In this document: one piece after another, positions 25,901 to 33,562 of the stretch
Layout: each line of letters opens with the position of its first letter
How positions within the stretch are numbered: the stretch's first letter is position 1
From: JBFISM01 sp041608535
GTDB lineage: Bacteria; Actinomycetota; Acidimicrobiia; Spongiisociales; UBA5794
Length of the DNA stretch: 35,164 bases
Assembly (NCBI GenBank): GCA_041608535.1
Contig: JBFISM010000021.1
Span: 1 to 35,164 of the forward strand
Direction of reading: 5' to 3'
Notes under the pieces: generated by a model
What the model was told of the DNA's origin: nothing
Seen by the model: only the letters and a program-made list of their open reading frames with translations
Databases searched by the model: none
Program-made: the position numbers and the translations under genes

Positions 25901-26433
25901 ATCTCGAAGAATCACGGCGGGAACTGCGCAAGGTCATCAAGGCGCTCGATGAGGAGATGGCCAGCCTGTTCCTCAAGGCCTTCGACGAGATCTCGGCGCT
26001 CTACCAGGAGAACTTCGGTCTCGTGTTTCCTGGAGGACGGGGCCGGTTACGTCTGACCGATCCGGACGACCTGCTCAATACGGGCATCGAGATCGACGCT
26101 CAGCCGCACGGGAAGAAGGTTGGGCGGCTGTCGCTTCTCTCGGGTGGCGAGCGATCGTTGGCCGCGCTGGCGTTTCTGTTCGCAGTGTTTCGGGCCCGAC
26201 CCAGCCCGTTCTACGTGCTCGACGAGGTCGAGGCAGCGCTCGACGACGCCAACCTCCGCCGGTTCCTGCGGCTGGTCGACACCTTGCGGGAGAGCGCCCA
26301 GCTCGTCATCATCACCCACCAGCAGCAGACCATGGAGGCGGCGGACATTCTCTATGGAGTCACCATGGAGCCGGGCGAGTCTTCGCAGGTGCTGTCGAAG
26401 CGGCTGGAACGAGCACCGGCCGGGCACAGGTAG
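22981..26433 (+). CDS. smc: Chromosome segregation ATPase SMC
   Basis: 1150 residues, usual length. It forms a ring-like dimer that organises and segregates the chromosome with ScpAB. Walker A GPNGSGKSN is near residue 31, and HQHVLVSQGQIGEILSARPDEHR is the SMC head region. Two long coiled coils flank the hinge (about 500-640, beginning DGVIGPVVSQLDVPVAIAPAVGAAL). The ABC signature LLSGGERSL is near 1052 and Walker B FYVLDEVEAALDD near 1077, with the D-loop. The GTG start follows TATGCT by 6 nt and is probably leaderless. The upstream gap consists almost wholly of repeat copies C and D. Confidence 0.96.
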   Translation: MLLKTLSLVGFKSFANRTRLDFEAGVNVVVGPNGSGKSNLLDAIAWVMGTQATTVLRTQKMDDVIFAGTATRPSLGRAEVIVTFDNTDRFLPFDLDEISMTRRLYRDGTSEYELNGASCRLLDLHEILSDGGVGRHQHVLVSQGQIGEILSARPDEHRAVVEEAAGVTKHRGRRDRSLRRLEQTELDVERLNDILLQERRRLGPLKRQANAAARHQSVRDEIRALRLWLGGAALRSMQDRQRTAMEEKASLDAAIIRDGEELEELLASLEALRSDAGEVGHALERDTAAAARLETTAERLQKIAMVARERRSALRSRLENAGQRRTDLESELAQLQSSLEALESEHHNAQAMAQRREVTLHALEDEERALAEQAQLPAEGLLANLRGDLRALEVAAERDARELHSLARRREIVETRLREEQTQAESIVAEIQQVDVGVVDAQERYENAKEAADIAREAREQVKEADRIAQIAVARTAAQVEALEAAIAGLGDPEARRRASEADGVIGPVVSQLDVPVAIAPAVGAALGAWADALVTSGPDAMHAVSSTLKSEGFGGVTLLVGAVSSGDGSVGAVAAEFGGEALVDRLGSAASRHLAMRLLGDVVIVEGWTTGWKLVQKHPLLRAVTPEGDLISVNGMRLADADGAGHAALEAASVEHEIAQRDAARARSRLSTADRDHVTRHAAEEAALENLQRLEAHLAGLTEALAINGRARAEGDAEIVRLDERARALSDAEKLRSQRMTEIRRQLNEFEGEEKKRQEAWERLNRRRLEVATRRSDAQRLRDEATAAVVSSGERLRLSRHRIEAIVTELQTLGVVPHDSGEIDALEETETRARRSADIVRSHIETLRGRQLMLRRQAGLADDRLSEAYDRQRELERSVSTAKDRVSQRAIELAELRVKLESVAEGLRRDADAGEEEALAAPRPHLDDNIDPNELLAAREAELKRMGPINPLAAAEYEEMAGHVELLESQLGDLEESRRELRKVIKALDEEMASLFLKAFDEISALYQENFGLVFPGGRGRLRLTDPDDLLNTGIEIDAQPHGKKVGRLSLLSGGERSLAALAFLFAVFRARPSPFYVLDEVEAALDDANLRRFLRLVDTLRESAQLVIITHQQQTMEAADILYGVTMEPGESSQVLSKRLERAPAGHR

Positions 26434-26480
26434 CATTCCGGCGACGCCAGGCACATCTTCTCGAGATCCCGGAGGTCGGG

Positions 26481-27509
26481 TTGGATCTGCTCCCCATCAT
26501 CCTCGTCGTTGCGGTCGTCCTGATCGCGACGATCGGCTTCGTCCTCGTCAGAAGCCGCGGCGGAACGACCGAGATCACGCGCGACTCGGTGCGCACCCGG
26601 CCGGAGACGCGGCCCCCGGCGGCGCCACCGGGCTTACGTGCCCGCCTGGAGAAGACTCGCCAGGCGCTCACCGGCAGCCTCGGTGGGCTCATGCGCCGCT
26701 CCGATCTCGACGGCGAATTCTGGAACGACCTCGAGGACACCCTCGTCGCTGCGGACCTCGGCATCTCCACGGCCGAGGAAGTGGTGCAGGAGGTACGGGC
26801 GGCCAATCCCGTCGACGGTGATGCCGCCCGCAGCACGCTCGAGCAGCGGCTCGTCGACCTGCTCGCCGGCAAGCAACGCAGCATCCTGCGGTCCACCGAC
26901 CCCTCGGTCATACTCGTCGTCGGGGTGAACGGAACCGGCAAGACCACGTCGATCGCCAAGCTGGCGGCACAGTTCACCGCACACGGGGAGAAGGTGATCC
27001 TCGGTGCAGCCGACACCTTCCGCGCCGCGGCCGGCGATCAGCTCAAGACATGGGGAAGCAGGGTCGGAGTTCCGGTGATCGGCGGGACGCCCGGTGCGGA
27101 TCCGGCGTCGGTTGCCTACGACGCTTTTCACCACGCCAAGAACGACGGCGCCGATCGGGTGATCGTCGACACCGCAGGTCGGCTGCACTCGAAAGCGAAT
27201 CTCATGGACGAGCTCGGCAAGGTGGCGAAAGTGCTGCGGCGCGAGGCCGGAGAGATCGACGAGATCTTGCTCGTCATCGATGGCACGACTGGGCAGAACG
27301 CCATCGAGCAGGCGCGCGTCTTCACCGAGGCGGTTGGCGTCACAGGGATCGTCATCACGAAGCTCGATGGCACCTCTCGCGGTGGGATGGCGATTGCGGT
27401 CGAGCGTGATCTGGGGATCCCGGTCAAGTTCATCGGCGTCGGCGAAGGTATCGAAGACCTCGTTCCGTTCGAGCCCGCCGACTTCGTCGACGCCCTGCTC
27501 GGCGCCTGA
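26481..27509 (+). CDS. ftsY: Signal recognition particle receptor FtsY
   Basis: 342 residues. It delivers SRP-bound ribosomes to the membrane. Residues 2-24 (LLPIILVVAVVLIATIGFVLV) form an N-terminal membrane anchor. A short charged linker takes the place of the long acidic A domain of E. coli FtsY. The NG domain has GVNGTGKTTSIAKLA, GAADTFRAAAGDQL, VDTAGRLHSKANLMDEL, IDGTTGQNAIEQA and ITKLDGTSRGGMA. The TTG at 26481 lies five bases after GGAGG (26471-26475). The TGA stop overlaps the ATG of cdd by one base. Confidence 0.95.
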   Translation: MDLLPIILVVAVVLIATIGFVLVRSRGGTTEITRDSVRTRPETRPPAAPPGLRARLEKTRQALTGSLGGLMRRSDLDGEFWNDLEDTLVAADLGISTAEEVVQEVRAANPVDGDAARSTLEQRLVDLLAGKQRSILRSTDPSVILVVGVNGTGKTTSIAKLAAQFTAHGEKVILGAADTFRAAAGDQLKTWGSRVGVPVIGGTPGADPASVAYDAFHHAKNDGADRVIVDTAGRLHSKANLMDELGKVAKVLRREAGEIDEILLVIDGTTGQNAIEQARVFTEAVGVTGIVITKLDGTSRGGMAIAVERDLGIPVKFIGVGEGIEDLVPFEPADFVDALLGA

Positions 27510-27937
27510 TGGTCGATCACCCCCACCTCGAGGAGCTGGTGGACGCAGCTCGCGAGGTGGCGAAGCGGGCCCACGCCCCGTATTCGAACTTCCGGGTTGG
27601 CGCCGCAGTGCTGGCGGCGGACGGCTCCGTGCACGTCGGGTGCAATGTCGAGAATGCCGCCTACGGCTCCACGATCTGCGCCGAGGTGAATGCGGTCACC
27701 ACCGCGATCGCCCACGGCGCCACCGAGCTGGTGGCCATTGGTGTCGCCGCCCTCGACGGTGAGAACGTCTACCCGTGCGGCAACTGCCGCCAAGTCATGC
27801 GGGAGTTCGGGATCGACACCGTGGTGGTGGAGACAACGGACGGACCACGGACGTACTCATCCGATGACCTGTTTCCGCATTCATTCGGTCCCGAGGACCT
27901 CGGTGAGAGGGAGCCCCCGGGTGTCAACTCCCCTTGA
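27509..27937 (+). CDS. cdd: Cytidine deaminase
   Basis: 142 residues. It deaminates cytidine and deoxycytidine to uridine and deoxyuridine in salvage. APYSNFRVGAAVLAADG binds the nucleoside; GCNVENAAYGSTICAEVNAV gives zinc Cys57 and catalytic Glu59; PCGNCRQVM gives Cys90 and Cys93. Position 60 is Val where most tetrameric enzymes have Arg (CAER), a residue known to balance the charge of the three-cysteine zinc site. The C-terminal 20 residues after DLFPHSFGPEDL match the family. The gene overlaps ftsY by one base and the convergent etfA by 14 bases. Confidence 0.93.
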   Translation: MVDHPHLEELVDAAREVAKRAHAPYSNFRVGAAVLAADGSVHVGCNVENAAYGSTICAEVNAVTTAIAHGATELVAIGVAALDGENVYPCGNCRQVMREFGIDTVVVETTDGPRTYSSDDLFPHSFGPEDLGEREPPGVNSP

Positions 27938-28877
27938 TCGCGTCGATCAGGGCAGGGACCACCTTGTGGACGTCGCCGACGATGCCGAGGTCGGCGACAC
28001 CGAAGATCGGGGCTTCCGGATCCTTGTTGATGGCGACGATGGTGGCTGAGTCCTTCATGCCGACCAGGTGCTGCATCGCACCGGACACTCCACAGGCGAT
28101 GTAGACGTCGGGCTTGACGGTCTTACCGGTCTGCCCCACCTGGTACGAATACGGCACCCAGCCTGCGTCGACGACGGCCCGGGTAGCGCCGACGGCACCG
28201 CCGAGGAGTTGGGCCAGCTCGTCGAGCATCGCAAACTTCGATGCCTCGCCGAGCCCGCGCCCGCCCGATACGACGACATCGGCCGCGGCGAGGTCGGGCC
28301 CTTCGGACTTCTCGGCGTGTTGCTCCACCACCGTGAGCGATCCGGCGTGCCCAACATCGGGCATCGCGACCGATTTCACATCCGGCGTGCCGCCATCGCC
28401 GGGCTCGGCGGTGAACGCCTTGGGCCGCGCCACAACGATCGCCGGCGCCGCCGCAGTGACCGCGGTGAACACCCGCCGGGTGCCGCCCAGTATCTCGTTG
28501 ACCATGGTGACGGCGCCACCATCGATCGCAACGTCGACGGCATTGGCCAGCACCGGCTTGCCGGTTCGTGCGCTGAGGCGGCCGGCGACGTCCCGGTCCA
28601 GGTTGCCCATGCCGAACAGCACGATCGTGTAGCCACCATCGGCAACGAGATCGGCGAGTGCAGCCGCAGCCTGGGCGGCGGGGAGCCCGTGGTCGGTGTC
28701 GAGGTGATGGATCACCCCTGCGCCGTGGGCACCGAGATCGGCGAACGCCTCGTCCGCCGCCGGCCCCACGTAGAAGACATCGGCGCTCTCCCCGAGGGAC
28801 CGCAGCTTGGACAGAGCTTCCGCGGCGGCGCTGGGCACCGGACCGGCTGTTCCGCTGGCGAAGACGAGCCCGGCCAC
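27924..28877 (-). CDS. etfA: Electron transfer flavoprotein subunit alpha
   Basis: 317 residues. With EtfB it passes electrons from acyl-CoA and related dehydrogenases to the quinone pool. The C-terminal FAD domain is clear: VVSGGRGLG, WVPYSYQVGQTGKTVKPDVYIACGVSGAMQHLVGMKDSATIVAINKDPEAPIFGVADLGIVGD. The N-terminus is variable, as usual. GTG 28877 starts one base after the etfB stop, so the two subunits are co-translated. Its 3' end overlaps cdd by 14 bases on the opposite strand. Confidence 0.94.
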   Translation of the reverse strand: MAGLVFASGTAGPVPSAAAEALSKLRSLGESADVFYVGPAADEAFADLGAHGAGVIHHLDTDHGLPAAQAAAALADLVADGGYTIVLFGMGNLDRDVAGRLSARTGKPVLANAVDVAIDGGAVTMVNEILGGTRRVFTAVTAAAPAIVVARPKAFTAEPGDGGTPDVKSVAMPDVGHAGSLTVVEQHAEKSEGPDLAAADVVVSGGRGLGEASKFAMLDELAQLLGGAVGATRAVVDAGWVPYSYQVGQTGKTVKPDVYIACGVSGAMQHLVGMKDSATIVAINKDPEAPIFGVADLGIVGDVHKVVPALIDAIKGS

Positions 28878-28878
28878 G

Positions 28879-29640
28879 TCACACCACCTTCAATTCGGTG
28901 AGCAGCGCGAAGATCTTCTCGTGACCTGTGCCGTCGTCCTCGAACACCTCGCCGGCCTCGCGGGCGGGCACCGGCTCGACGCGCTCGATCTCCTGCTGGC
29001 GGTGGGCCACGACGCCGAGATCGGCGAGTGTGACCGTCTCGACTGGTTTCGATTTGGCCTGCATGATCCCCTTGAACGTCGGATAGCGGGGCTCGACCAC
29101 GCCTGAAGTCACGGACAGCAGCAGCGGGGGACTGCCCTCCACCACGTCGTACCCGGTCGCCGTCTGTCTCTCGATCCTGACGACGTCGCCATTGCGCTCC
29201 ACCTTGCGCGCAAAGGTGAGTGAGGGAACACCCAACAGCTCGGCGAGCTGCTGCGGTACCACGCCGGTATAGCCATCCGTGGACTCGGTGCCGGCGATGA
29301 CGATGTCGTAGTTCCCATCGCCGATGGCAGCGGCCAGCGCCCGCGCCGTGGTGAGTGCATCGGCGCCGCGCAGTGCCTCGTCCTCGATCAACACCGCGCC
29401 ATCGGCGCCCATGGCGAGCGCTTGGCGGATGCCCTGCATCGATCCGGCCGGACCCATGGAGAACACGGTGACCGTCGAGCCTTCTTCGGCTTCGGCCAGC
29501 TGGAGACCGATCTCGATGCCGTAGCGATCGGTGTCGTCGAGCACCTGGTCTGCGGGACGCACCACCCAGTGCGTCACGGGATCGAGCTCATAGGGTGTCG
29601 CCGGGTCGGGTATCTGCTTGGCACAGACGGCGATCTTCAT
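28879..29640 (-). CDS. etfB: Electron transfer flavoprotein subunit beta
   Basis: 253 residues. MKIAVCAKQIPDP, LDPVTHWVVRP and the AMP-binding region ALAAAIGDGNYDIVIAGTESTDGYTGVVPQQLAELLG are diagnostic. The C-terminal PTFKGIMQAKSKPVETVTLADLGV is the conserved recognition-loop region for partner dehydrogenases. GAGGA lies eight bases before the ATG. The upstream gap carries two 23-bp direct repeats and a TACGCT box. Confidence 0.94.
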   Translation of the reverse strand: MKIAVCAKQIPDPATPYELDPVTHWVVRPADQVLDDTDRYGIEIGLQLAEAEEGSTVTVFSMGPAGSMQGIRQALAMGADGAVLIEDEALRGADALTTARALAAAIGDGNYDIVIAGTESTDGYTGVVPQQLAELLGVPSLTFARKVERNGDVVRIERQTATGYDVVEGSPPLLLSVTSGVVEPRYPTFKGIMQAKSKPVETVTLADLGVVAHRQQEIERVEPVPAREAGEVFEDDGTGHEKIFALLTELKVV

Positions 29641-29673
29641 GCCGTCGTCCTCATGGTCGTCACCAGTCTTCCT

Positions 29674-29719
29674 GCCTTCGTGTCATCGGGCCATGTGCCT
29701 TCGTGTCATCGGGCGATGT
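29674..29719. repeat. Two 23-bp tandem direct repeats in the etfB leader
   Basis: GCCTTCGTGTCATCGGGC followed by CATGT (29674-29696), and then the same unit with one change, GATGT (29697-29719). They lie between the likely etfB -10 box and its start codon. They may be an operator for a repressor or a local duplication. Confidence 0.75.
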
Positions 29720-29731
29720 GATCGGGGCCGA

Positions 29732-29737
29732 AGCGTA
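29732..29737 (-). promoter_or_regulatory. -10 box TACGCT for etfBA
   Basis: TACGCT on the minus strand, upstream of the 23-bp repeats. A start near 29725 would put both repeats in an 85-base leader that also carries the GAGGA ribosome binding site. Confidence 0.35.
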
Positions 29738-29767
29738 GCGGTGGCGATGCGGCGTCCGTTCGCCGGC

Positions 29768-31078
29768 TCACCCGCTGATCGTGTCGATGACGAGTGGCAT
29801 CGGCTCCGGGGCATGTGCGGAGAGCTCCCAGGCTCCATCGAGCAGCTCGAGGGCGCGGTGCAGCCGGCCCTCGTCTGCGTATGACACCGTTGCCAGAGGG
29901 TCGCCGGACTCGACCTCGTCCCCCACCTTGGCATGCACCATGATGCCCACTGCGTGGTTGATCGGATCGTCTACGTGCGAGCGCCCGCCCCCGAGCCGCA
30001 CCGACGCGATGCCGATGTCGAGGGCATCGCAGCGGGTGACGAAACCATCGCTCGTCGCCTCGACGACGTGCTCGTGAGCGGCCGCAGGAAGAAGCGAGCG
30101 GTCGGTCAGGACGGCGGGATCGCCGCCCTGCGCGGCGACGACGTCGGCCAGCTTCTCGGCGGCAGCACCGCTCGAGATGGCGGCGTCGATCGCTGCGCAG
30201 GCGGCACCTGCGTCGTCGTAGAGGCCCCCGGCCATGAGCATCTCCGCGCCGAGGCGGCTGGTGATCTCCACCAAGTCGGCCGGTCCGCCACCTTCCAGCA
30301 CGTCGATCGACTCGGCGATCTCGTTGGCGTTGCCCACGGCCCGACCCAGCGGCTGGTCCATCCCGGTGAGCAGCGCAACGACGGGAGTGTCGTGCGACGT
30401 CCCGATCCCCACCATCGTCTCGGCGAGCAGCCGGGCATCTTCCACCGTCTTCATGAAGGCACCCGCACCTAGCTTCACATCCAGCACCAGCGCATCGAGC
30501 CCCTCTGCCAGCTTCTTCGACATGATCGAACTGGATATCAGGGGCACCGAGGGCACGGTTCCGCTGGCGTCACGCAAGGCGTACAGCTTGCGATCGGCCG
30601 GAACCAGCGTGTGCGACTGTCCGGCGAGCACCATGCCGTGTTGCTCGAGCACGGCGCGGAACTCCGGTGGGTCGAGTTGTGTGCGGAACCCCGGTATCGA
30701 TTCGATCTTGTCGAGCGTGCCCCCAGTGTGTCCCAATCCTCGGCCCGACATCATGGGCACCGCCACCCCACACGTGGCGACGATCGGGGCGAGCGGGATG
30801 CTCACCTTGTCACCGACACCGCCGGTGGAGTGTTTGTCCACCTTGGGTGCTGCGACGTGGGAGAAGTCGAGCACATCCCCCGAGTGGAGCATCGCATCGG
30901 TCCACGCTGCCAGCTCATCGTCGGTCATGCCTCGGAACAGCACCGCCATGAGAAACGCCGACACCTGATAGTCCGGCAGCTGCTCGTGCGTGAACTCTGC
31001 AACGATCCAGCGCAGCTCATCGCCGGCGAGTGCCTCGCCGTCTCGTTTACGTCCGATCAGCTCCGGCATCGAGAACAT
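29768..31078 (-). CDS. Thymidine / pyrimidine-nucleoside phosphorylase
   Basis: 436 residues. It cleaves thymidine, deoxyuridine or uridine with phosphate. MPELIGRKRDGEAL opens the domain, KHSTGGVGDKVSIPLAPIVATCG binds phosphate, and MSGRGLGHTGGTLDKIESIPGF is the family signature. ALDVKLGAGAF-type VLDVKLGAGAFM is also present, as is the C-terminal barrel-sandwich (GIMVHAKVGDEVESGDPLATV). Whether it is DeoA (thymidine) or Pdp (broad) is not decidable. With cdd it forms a pyrimidine salvage pair. TACCCT lies 7 nt before ATG 31078; ATG 31069 is possible. Confidence 0.93.
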   Translation of the reverse strand: MFSMPELIGRKRDGEALAGDELRWIVAEFTHEQLPDYQVSAFLMAVLFRGMTDDELAAWTDAMLHSGDVLDFSHVAAPKVDKHSTGGVGDKVSIPLAPIVATCGVAVPMMSGRGLGHTGGTLDKIESIPGFRTQLDPPEFRAVLEQHGMVLAGQSHTLVPADRKLYALRDASGTVPSVPLISSSIMSKKLAEGLDALVLDVKLGAGAFMKTVEDARLLAETMVGIGTSHDTPVVALLTGMDQPLGRAVGNANEIAESIDVLEGGGPADLVEITSRLGAEMLMAGGLYDDAGAACAAIDAAISSGAAAEKLADVVAAQGGDPAVLTDRSLLPAAAHEHVVEATSDGFVTRCDALDIGIASVRLGGGRSHVDDPINHAVGIMVHAKVGDEVESGDPLATVSYADEGRLHRALELLDGAWELSAHAPEPMPLVIDTISG

Positions 31079-31085
31079 GGCGCTG

Positions 31086-31091
31086 AGGGTA
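31086..31091 (-). promoter_or_regulatory. -10 box TACCCT for the nucleoside phosphorylase
   Basis: TACCCT on the minus strand ends 7 nt before ATG 31078; a leaderless transcript is likely. Confidence 0.5.
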
Positions 31092-31117
31092 GAGGTCGTG
31101 GATCTCCACTCGGCGAA

Positions 31118-31399
31118 TCACGTCCGGATCACCCGGCCATCACGCACCCGTACGCCTTCGGCGCGCAGCCGCTGGGCGTGCTCCTGGGTATGCGATGGGA
31201 CCAGCCGGCCGGTCGCGGTGACGATGCGCCACCAGGGGAGCCCGGGGGTGATTCGCAACAAGTTGCCCACGGCCCGCGCGGCACCCGGGAACCCGGCTTC
31301 GGCGGCGACCTCGCCGTAGCTCATCACCTCGCCGGGTTCCAGTCCTTCGATGACGGCGATCACCGCAGTTGCGAAGTCGTCCCGCCGCCCGTCGGTCAC
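31118..31399 (-). CDS. MGMT-family alkyltransferase-like protein (ATL)
   Basis: 93 residues, the DNA-binding C-terminal domain of O6-alkylguanine transferases alone. VMSYGEVAAEAGFPGAARAVGNLL matches the helix-turn-helix and asparagine region. The active-site PCHRV is replaced by PWWRIV, so there is no acceptor Cys. Such proteins bind alkylated guanine and can hand it to nucleotide-excision repair. GTG 31399 overlaps the stop of the methyltransferase gene as GTGA, so the two are translationally coupled. Confidence 0.88.
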   Translation of the reverse strand: MTDGRRDDFATAVIAVIEGLEPGEVMSYGEVAAEAGFPGAARAVGNLLRITPGLPWWRIVTATGRLVPSHTQEHAQRLRAEGVRVRDGRVIRT

Positions 31400-32010
31400 C
31401 TCGCCTCCAGGATGAGCACCTGCGAGTGGAGGTTCTTGGATTGGATCGGGAGCGTGTACATCTCGATCTTCTCGAAGCCGGGCGTGGGTTGAGTCCGTAG
31501 CGAATCGTCGCTGAGGAAATTGAAGAAGCGGGGCGGGTCGAGCCAGTCATCGTCGTACTGCCCGGCTCGATCCTCACCGCCCCACACGACCACGAGCAGC
31601 GAGGCGCCCGGGACGAGCACCCGGCGGATCTCGCCATACACGTCGGGCAGCTCACCGCTGGGCACGTGAAGCAGAGAGTTGATCCCGAAGGCGGCGTCGA
31701 ACGATGCATCGGGGAAGGGCAGGTCGAGGAAGTCAGCCACGTGAGCGGTCACGCCCCTATCGCGCATTGCGGCGACGTTGGCGGACGAAAGATCGATGGC
31801 GACAACCTCGTAGCCGAGATCGGCGACGTGGCTCGCCATCTGGCCCGTACCGGCTCCCAACTCCAAGATGCGTGCCCGGTCGGGAATGCCTTGCAGCCAC
31901 TGCTCGACGGTGTCGATACGCCAGGTGTCCAGCTCTATGGCACCACGGCGAGCCACGTCGTCGTCGTATGCCTTGCGGAGCGCGGCGTTGCGCTCGGAGC
32001 GGCTGTCCAT
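31396..32010 (-). CDS. Class I SAM-dependent methyltransferase
   Basis: 204 residues from ATG 32010. Motif I ILELGAGTGQMASHVA, motif II VVAIDLSSANVAAMRDRG, the FPDASFDAAFGINSLLHVPSGEL loop and EIRRVLVPGASLLVVVWGG form a Methyltransf_11/25 domain. Substrate is unknown; small-molecule methylation is usual for this size. TACGGT 7 nt before ATG 32010 supports that start over the longer frame to 32079. The stop overlaps the ATL gene start by four bases. Confidence 0.85.
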   Translation of the reverse strand: MDSRSERNAALRKAYDDDVARRGAIELDTWRIDTVEQWLQGIPDRARILELGAGTGQMASHVADLGYEVVAIDLSSANVAAMRDRGVTAHVADFLDLPFPDASFDAAFGINSLLHVPSGELPDVYGEIRRVLVPGASLLVVVWGGEDRAGQYDDDWLDPPRFFNFLSDDSLRTQPTPGFEKIEMYTLPIQSKNLHSQVLILEAR

Positions 32011-32017
32011 CACAGGC

Positions 32018-32023
32018 ACCGTA
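32018..32023 (-). promoter_or_regulatory. -10 box TACGGT for the methyltransferase-ATL pair
   Basis: TACGGT on the minus strand ends 7 nt before ATG 32010. There is no ribosome binding site. Confidence 0.5.
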
Positions 32024-32050
32024 CCCAATCCGGCACTGGGGTGCGGGGAC

Positions 32051-33430
32051 TCACTCCACCGTGAGGATGTAGCCCACACCGGGCTCGAAGAGCACGTCCG
32101 TGATGAGGATCAGGTACTCGCCGTCGGCGGGAGCGGTGAAGTCGATCTCTGCGCTGGTGCCGTAGAGACCGCCGCCAGAGTCGTCGTCGAACCCGAGCGA
32201 ATCGTCCGGATTGCCGATCTGGTCTACCCAGAGAACCATGTCGGACAGACCGTCGACGCTGACGAGGATGTTCTCGCCCTCGGCGAGGTCGATGCGGTAG
32301 ACGTCGAGATCGCCAGAAACATCGAGCACGCCCCGTACGGTGACACCCGGGTTCACCTGCTTGTCGTCGTCGGGGTCGACGAGCGGACTCAACGGGTGGC
32401 TGGAGCTGACGACGACACCACTCGGTCCGACGTCGTTGGAGCTGACAAACACGAAATGGGGTTCGTCGAACTCCGTCGTGGCCTCGATCCGCGGTCCGAG
32501 CTGCTCATCCGTACTCAGCGAGAAGCCGATCGAGTCGGTGAGATCGACGGAATGGTTGGCGCTGTCGAGTTCGATGGAGACATCGGTTCCGTCCGGCTCG
32601 TTGAGAACGAAGACGGCCCCGTGCCACACCGACGCAAGATCGACGGCGTGCTCGGTGGCGGCGCTTCCTTGGCGGGGAAGCGTGCCGTCGAAGCGATCGG
32701 GAGTGTCGCCGTCGAGCAGTTGCTGCACCCGGGGCGCCAGATCTTCACCAGCGGCGACCAGAGCGAAGTTGGATTCGGTGAACCCGCCGAGACCGGAGAT
32801 ACCGATCAGCTCACCCTGGCTCGACACGAGGGCTCCGCCGCTCTGTCCACCGGCGATGAGCGCATCCGTTTGGATGAATGTCATGTCCGCCTGCTCCCAT
32901 TCGCGCACCCGGGAAACGACGCCCTGGGTGATGGCGGGTGTCGGGAAGCGCTCCACCTCTCCCGGGTAGCCGACGAGGTAGACCGTGTCGCCCACGGCAT
33001 AGTCATCTTCGACGGGCATGGTGAGGGGTGGTGCCGAGACATCGAGCGGACCGATCACGGCCAGATCTTCGTACACGTTGCTCCGCATGACGGGGGCCGC
33101 ATTGATCTCGTCTCCGTCGGGGAACACCACACGTACCTCGTCGAACGGCCACACCACATGGGCGTTGGTGACGAGCCAGCCACCCTCGATGAGCACACCG
33201 CTCCCGGTGCCGGTGTCGGTGGTGATGAAGGCCACCGACGGCGAGATCTGGGTGAACAGGTCCCTCGTGTCGAGAACGGGCGACTCCGTCGTGGAGGTGG
33301 TTGTCGGTGCTGCAGTTGTCGCCGCTGCTGTCGTCGCCACGCGACGCGTCGTCGTCGAGTCGGCGCCGTCCGACGACGAACAAGCAGCCACGACGAGCGC
33401 GAGCAAACAGAGCGCGGCAAAGCGGTTCAC
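32051..33430 (-). CDS. Secreted trypsin-like serine protease lipoprotein
   Basis: 459 residues from GTG 33430. A lipobox signal, LLALVVAAC, ends near residue 17, so the protein is probably lipid-anchored outside the membrane. A 35-residue Thr/Ala/Ser linker follows. The protease domain has the His in LVTNAHVVW, Asp in VYEDLAVIG and Ser in AGGQSGGALV, the HtrA/trypsin-2 triad. No PDZ domain is seen. The C-terminal half carries beta-rich segments of PPC type (VTVRGVLDVSGDLDVYRIDLAEGENILVSVDG, ADGEYLILITD). TACGGT 7 nt before GTG 33430 favours that start over GTG 33439. The substrate is not known. Confidence 0.85.
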   Translation of the reverse strand: MNRFAALCLLALVVAACSSSDGADSTTTRRVATTAAATTAAPTTTSTTESPVLDTRDLFTQISPSVAFITTDTGTGSGVLIEGGWLVTNAHVVWPFDEVRVVFPDGDEINAAPVMRSNVYEDLAVIGPLDVSAPPLTMPVEDDYAVGDTVYLVGYPGEVERFPTPAITQGVVSRVREWEQADMTFIQTDALIAGGQSGGALVSSQGELIGISGLGGFTESNFALVAAGEDLAPRVQQLLDGDTPDRFDGTLPRQGSAATEHAVDLASVWHGAVFVLNEPDGTDVSIELDSANHSVDLTDSIGFSLSTDEQLGPRIEATTEFDEPHFVFVSSNDVGPSGVVVSSSHPLSPLVDPDDDKQVNPGVTVRGVLDVSGDLDVYRIDLAEGENILVSVDGLSDMVLWVDQIGNPDDSLGFDDDSGGGLYGTSAEIDFTAPADGEYLILITDVLFEPGVGYILTVE

Positions 33431-33437
33431 ATCACGC

Positions 33438-33443
33438 ACCGTA
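33438..33443 (-). promoter_or_regulatory. -10 box TACGGT for the protease gene
   Basis: TACGGT on the minus strand ends 7 nt before GTG 33430. The box includes the upstream GTG codon at 33439, which makes 33430 the better start. Confidence 0.45.
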
Positions 33444-33492
33444 TACCCGATCCCGCGCCATGCGAGTAGGTCCGACGGCTCTTTTGCCGGTC

Positions 33493-33518
33493 TGTCCCCG
33501 TTGCTGTGCGTGGGGACA
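33493..33518. promoter_or_regulatory. Inverted repeat TGTCCCC/GGGGACA in a divergent promoter region
   Basis: TGTCCCC (33493-33499) and GGGGACA (33512-33518), 12 bases apart, lie between the divergent protease and antiporter genes. This could be an operator half-site pair or a hairpin. The rest of the 130-base gap shows nothing clear. Confidence 0.35.
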
Positions 33519-33562
33519 AACAGGGCAGGACTTCGTCAACTATGTTCCGGTCGACCTAGTCG

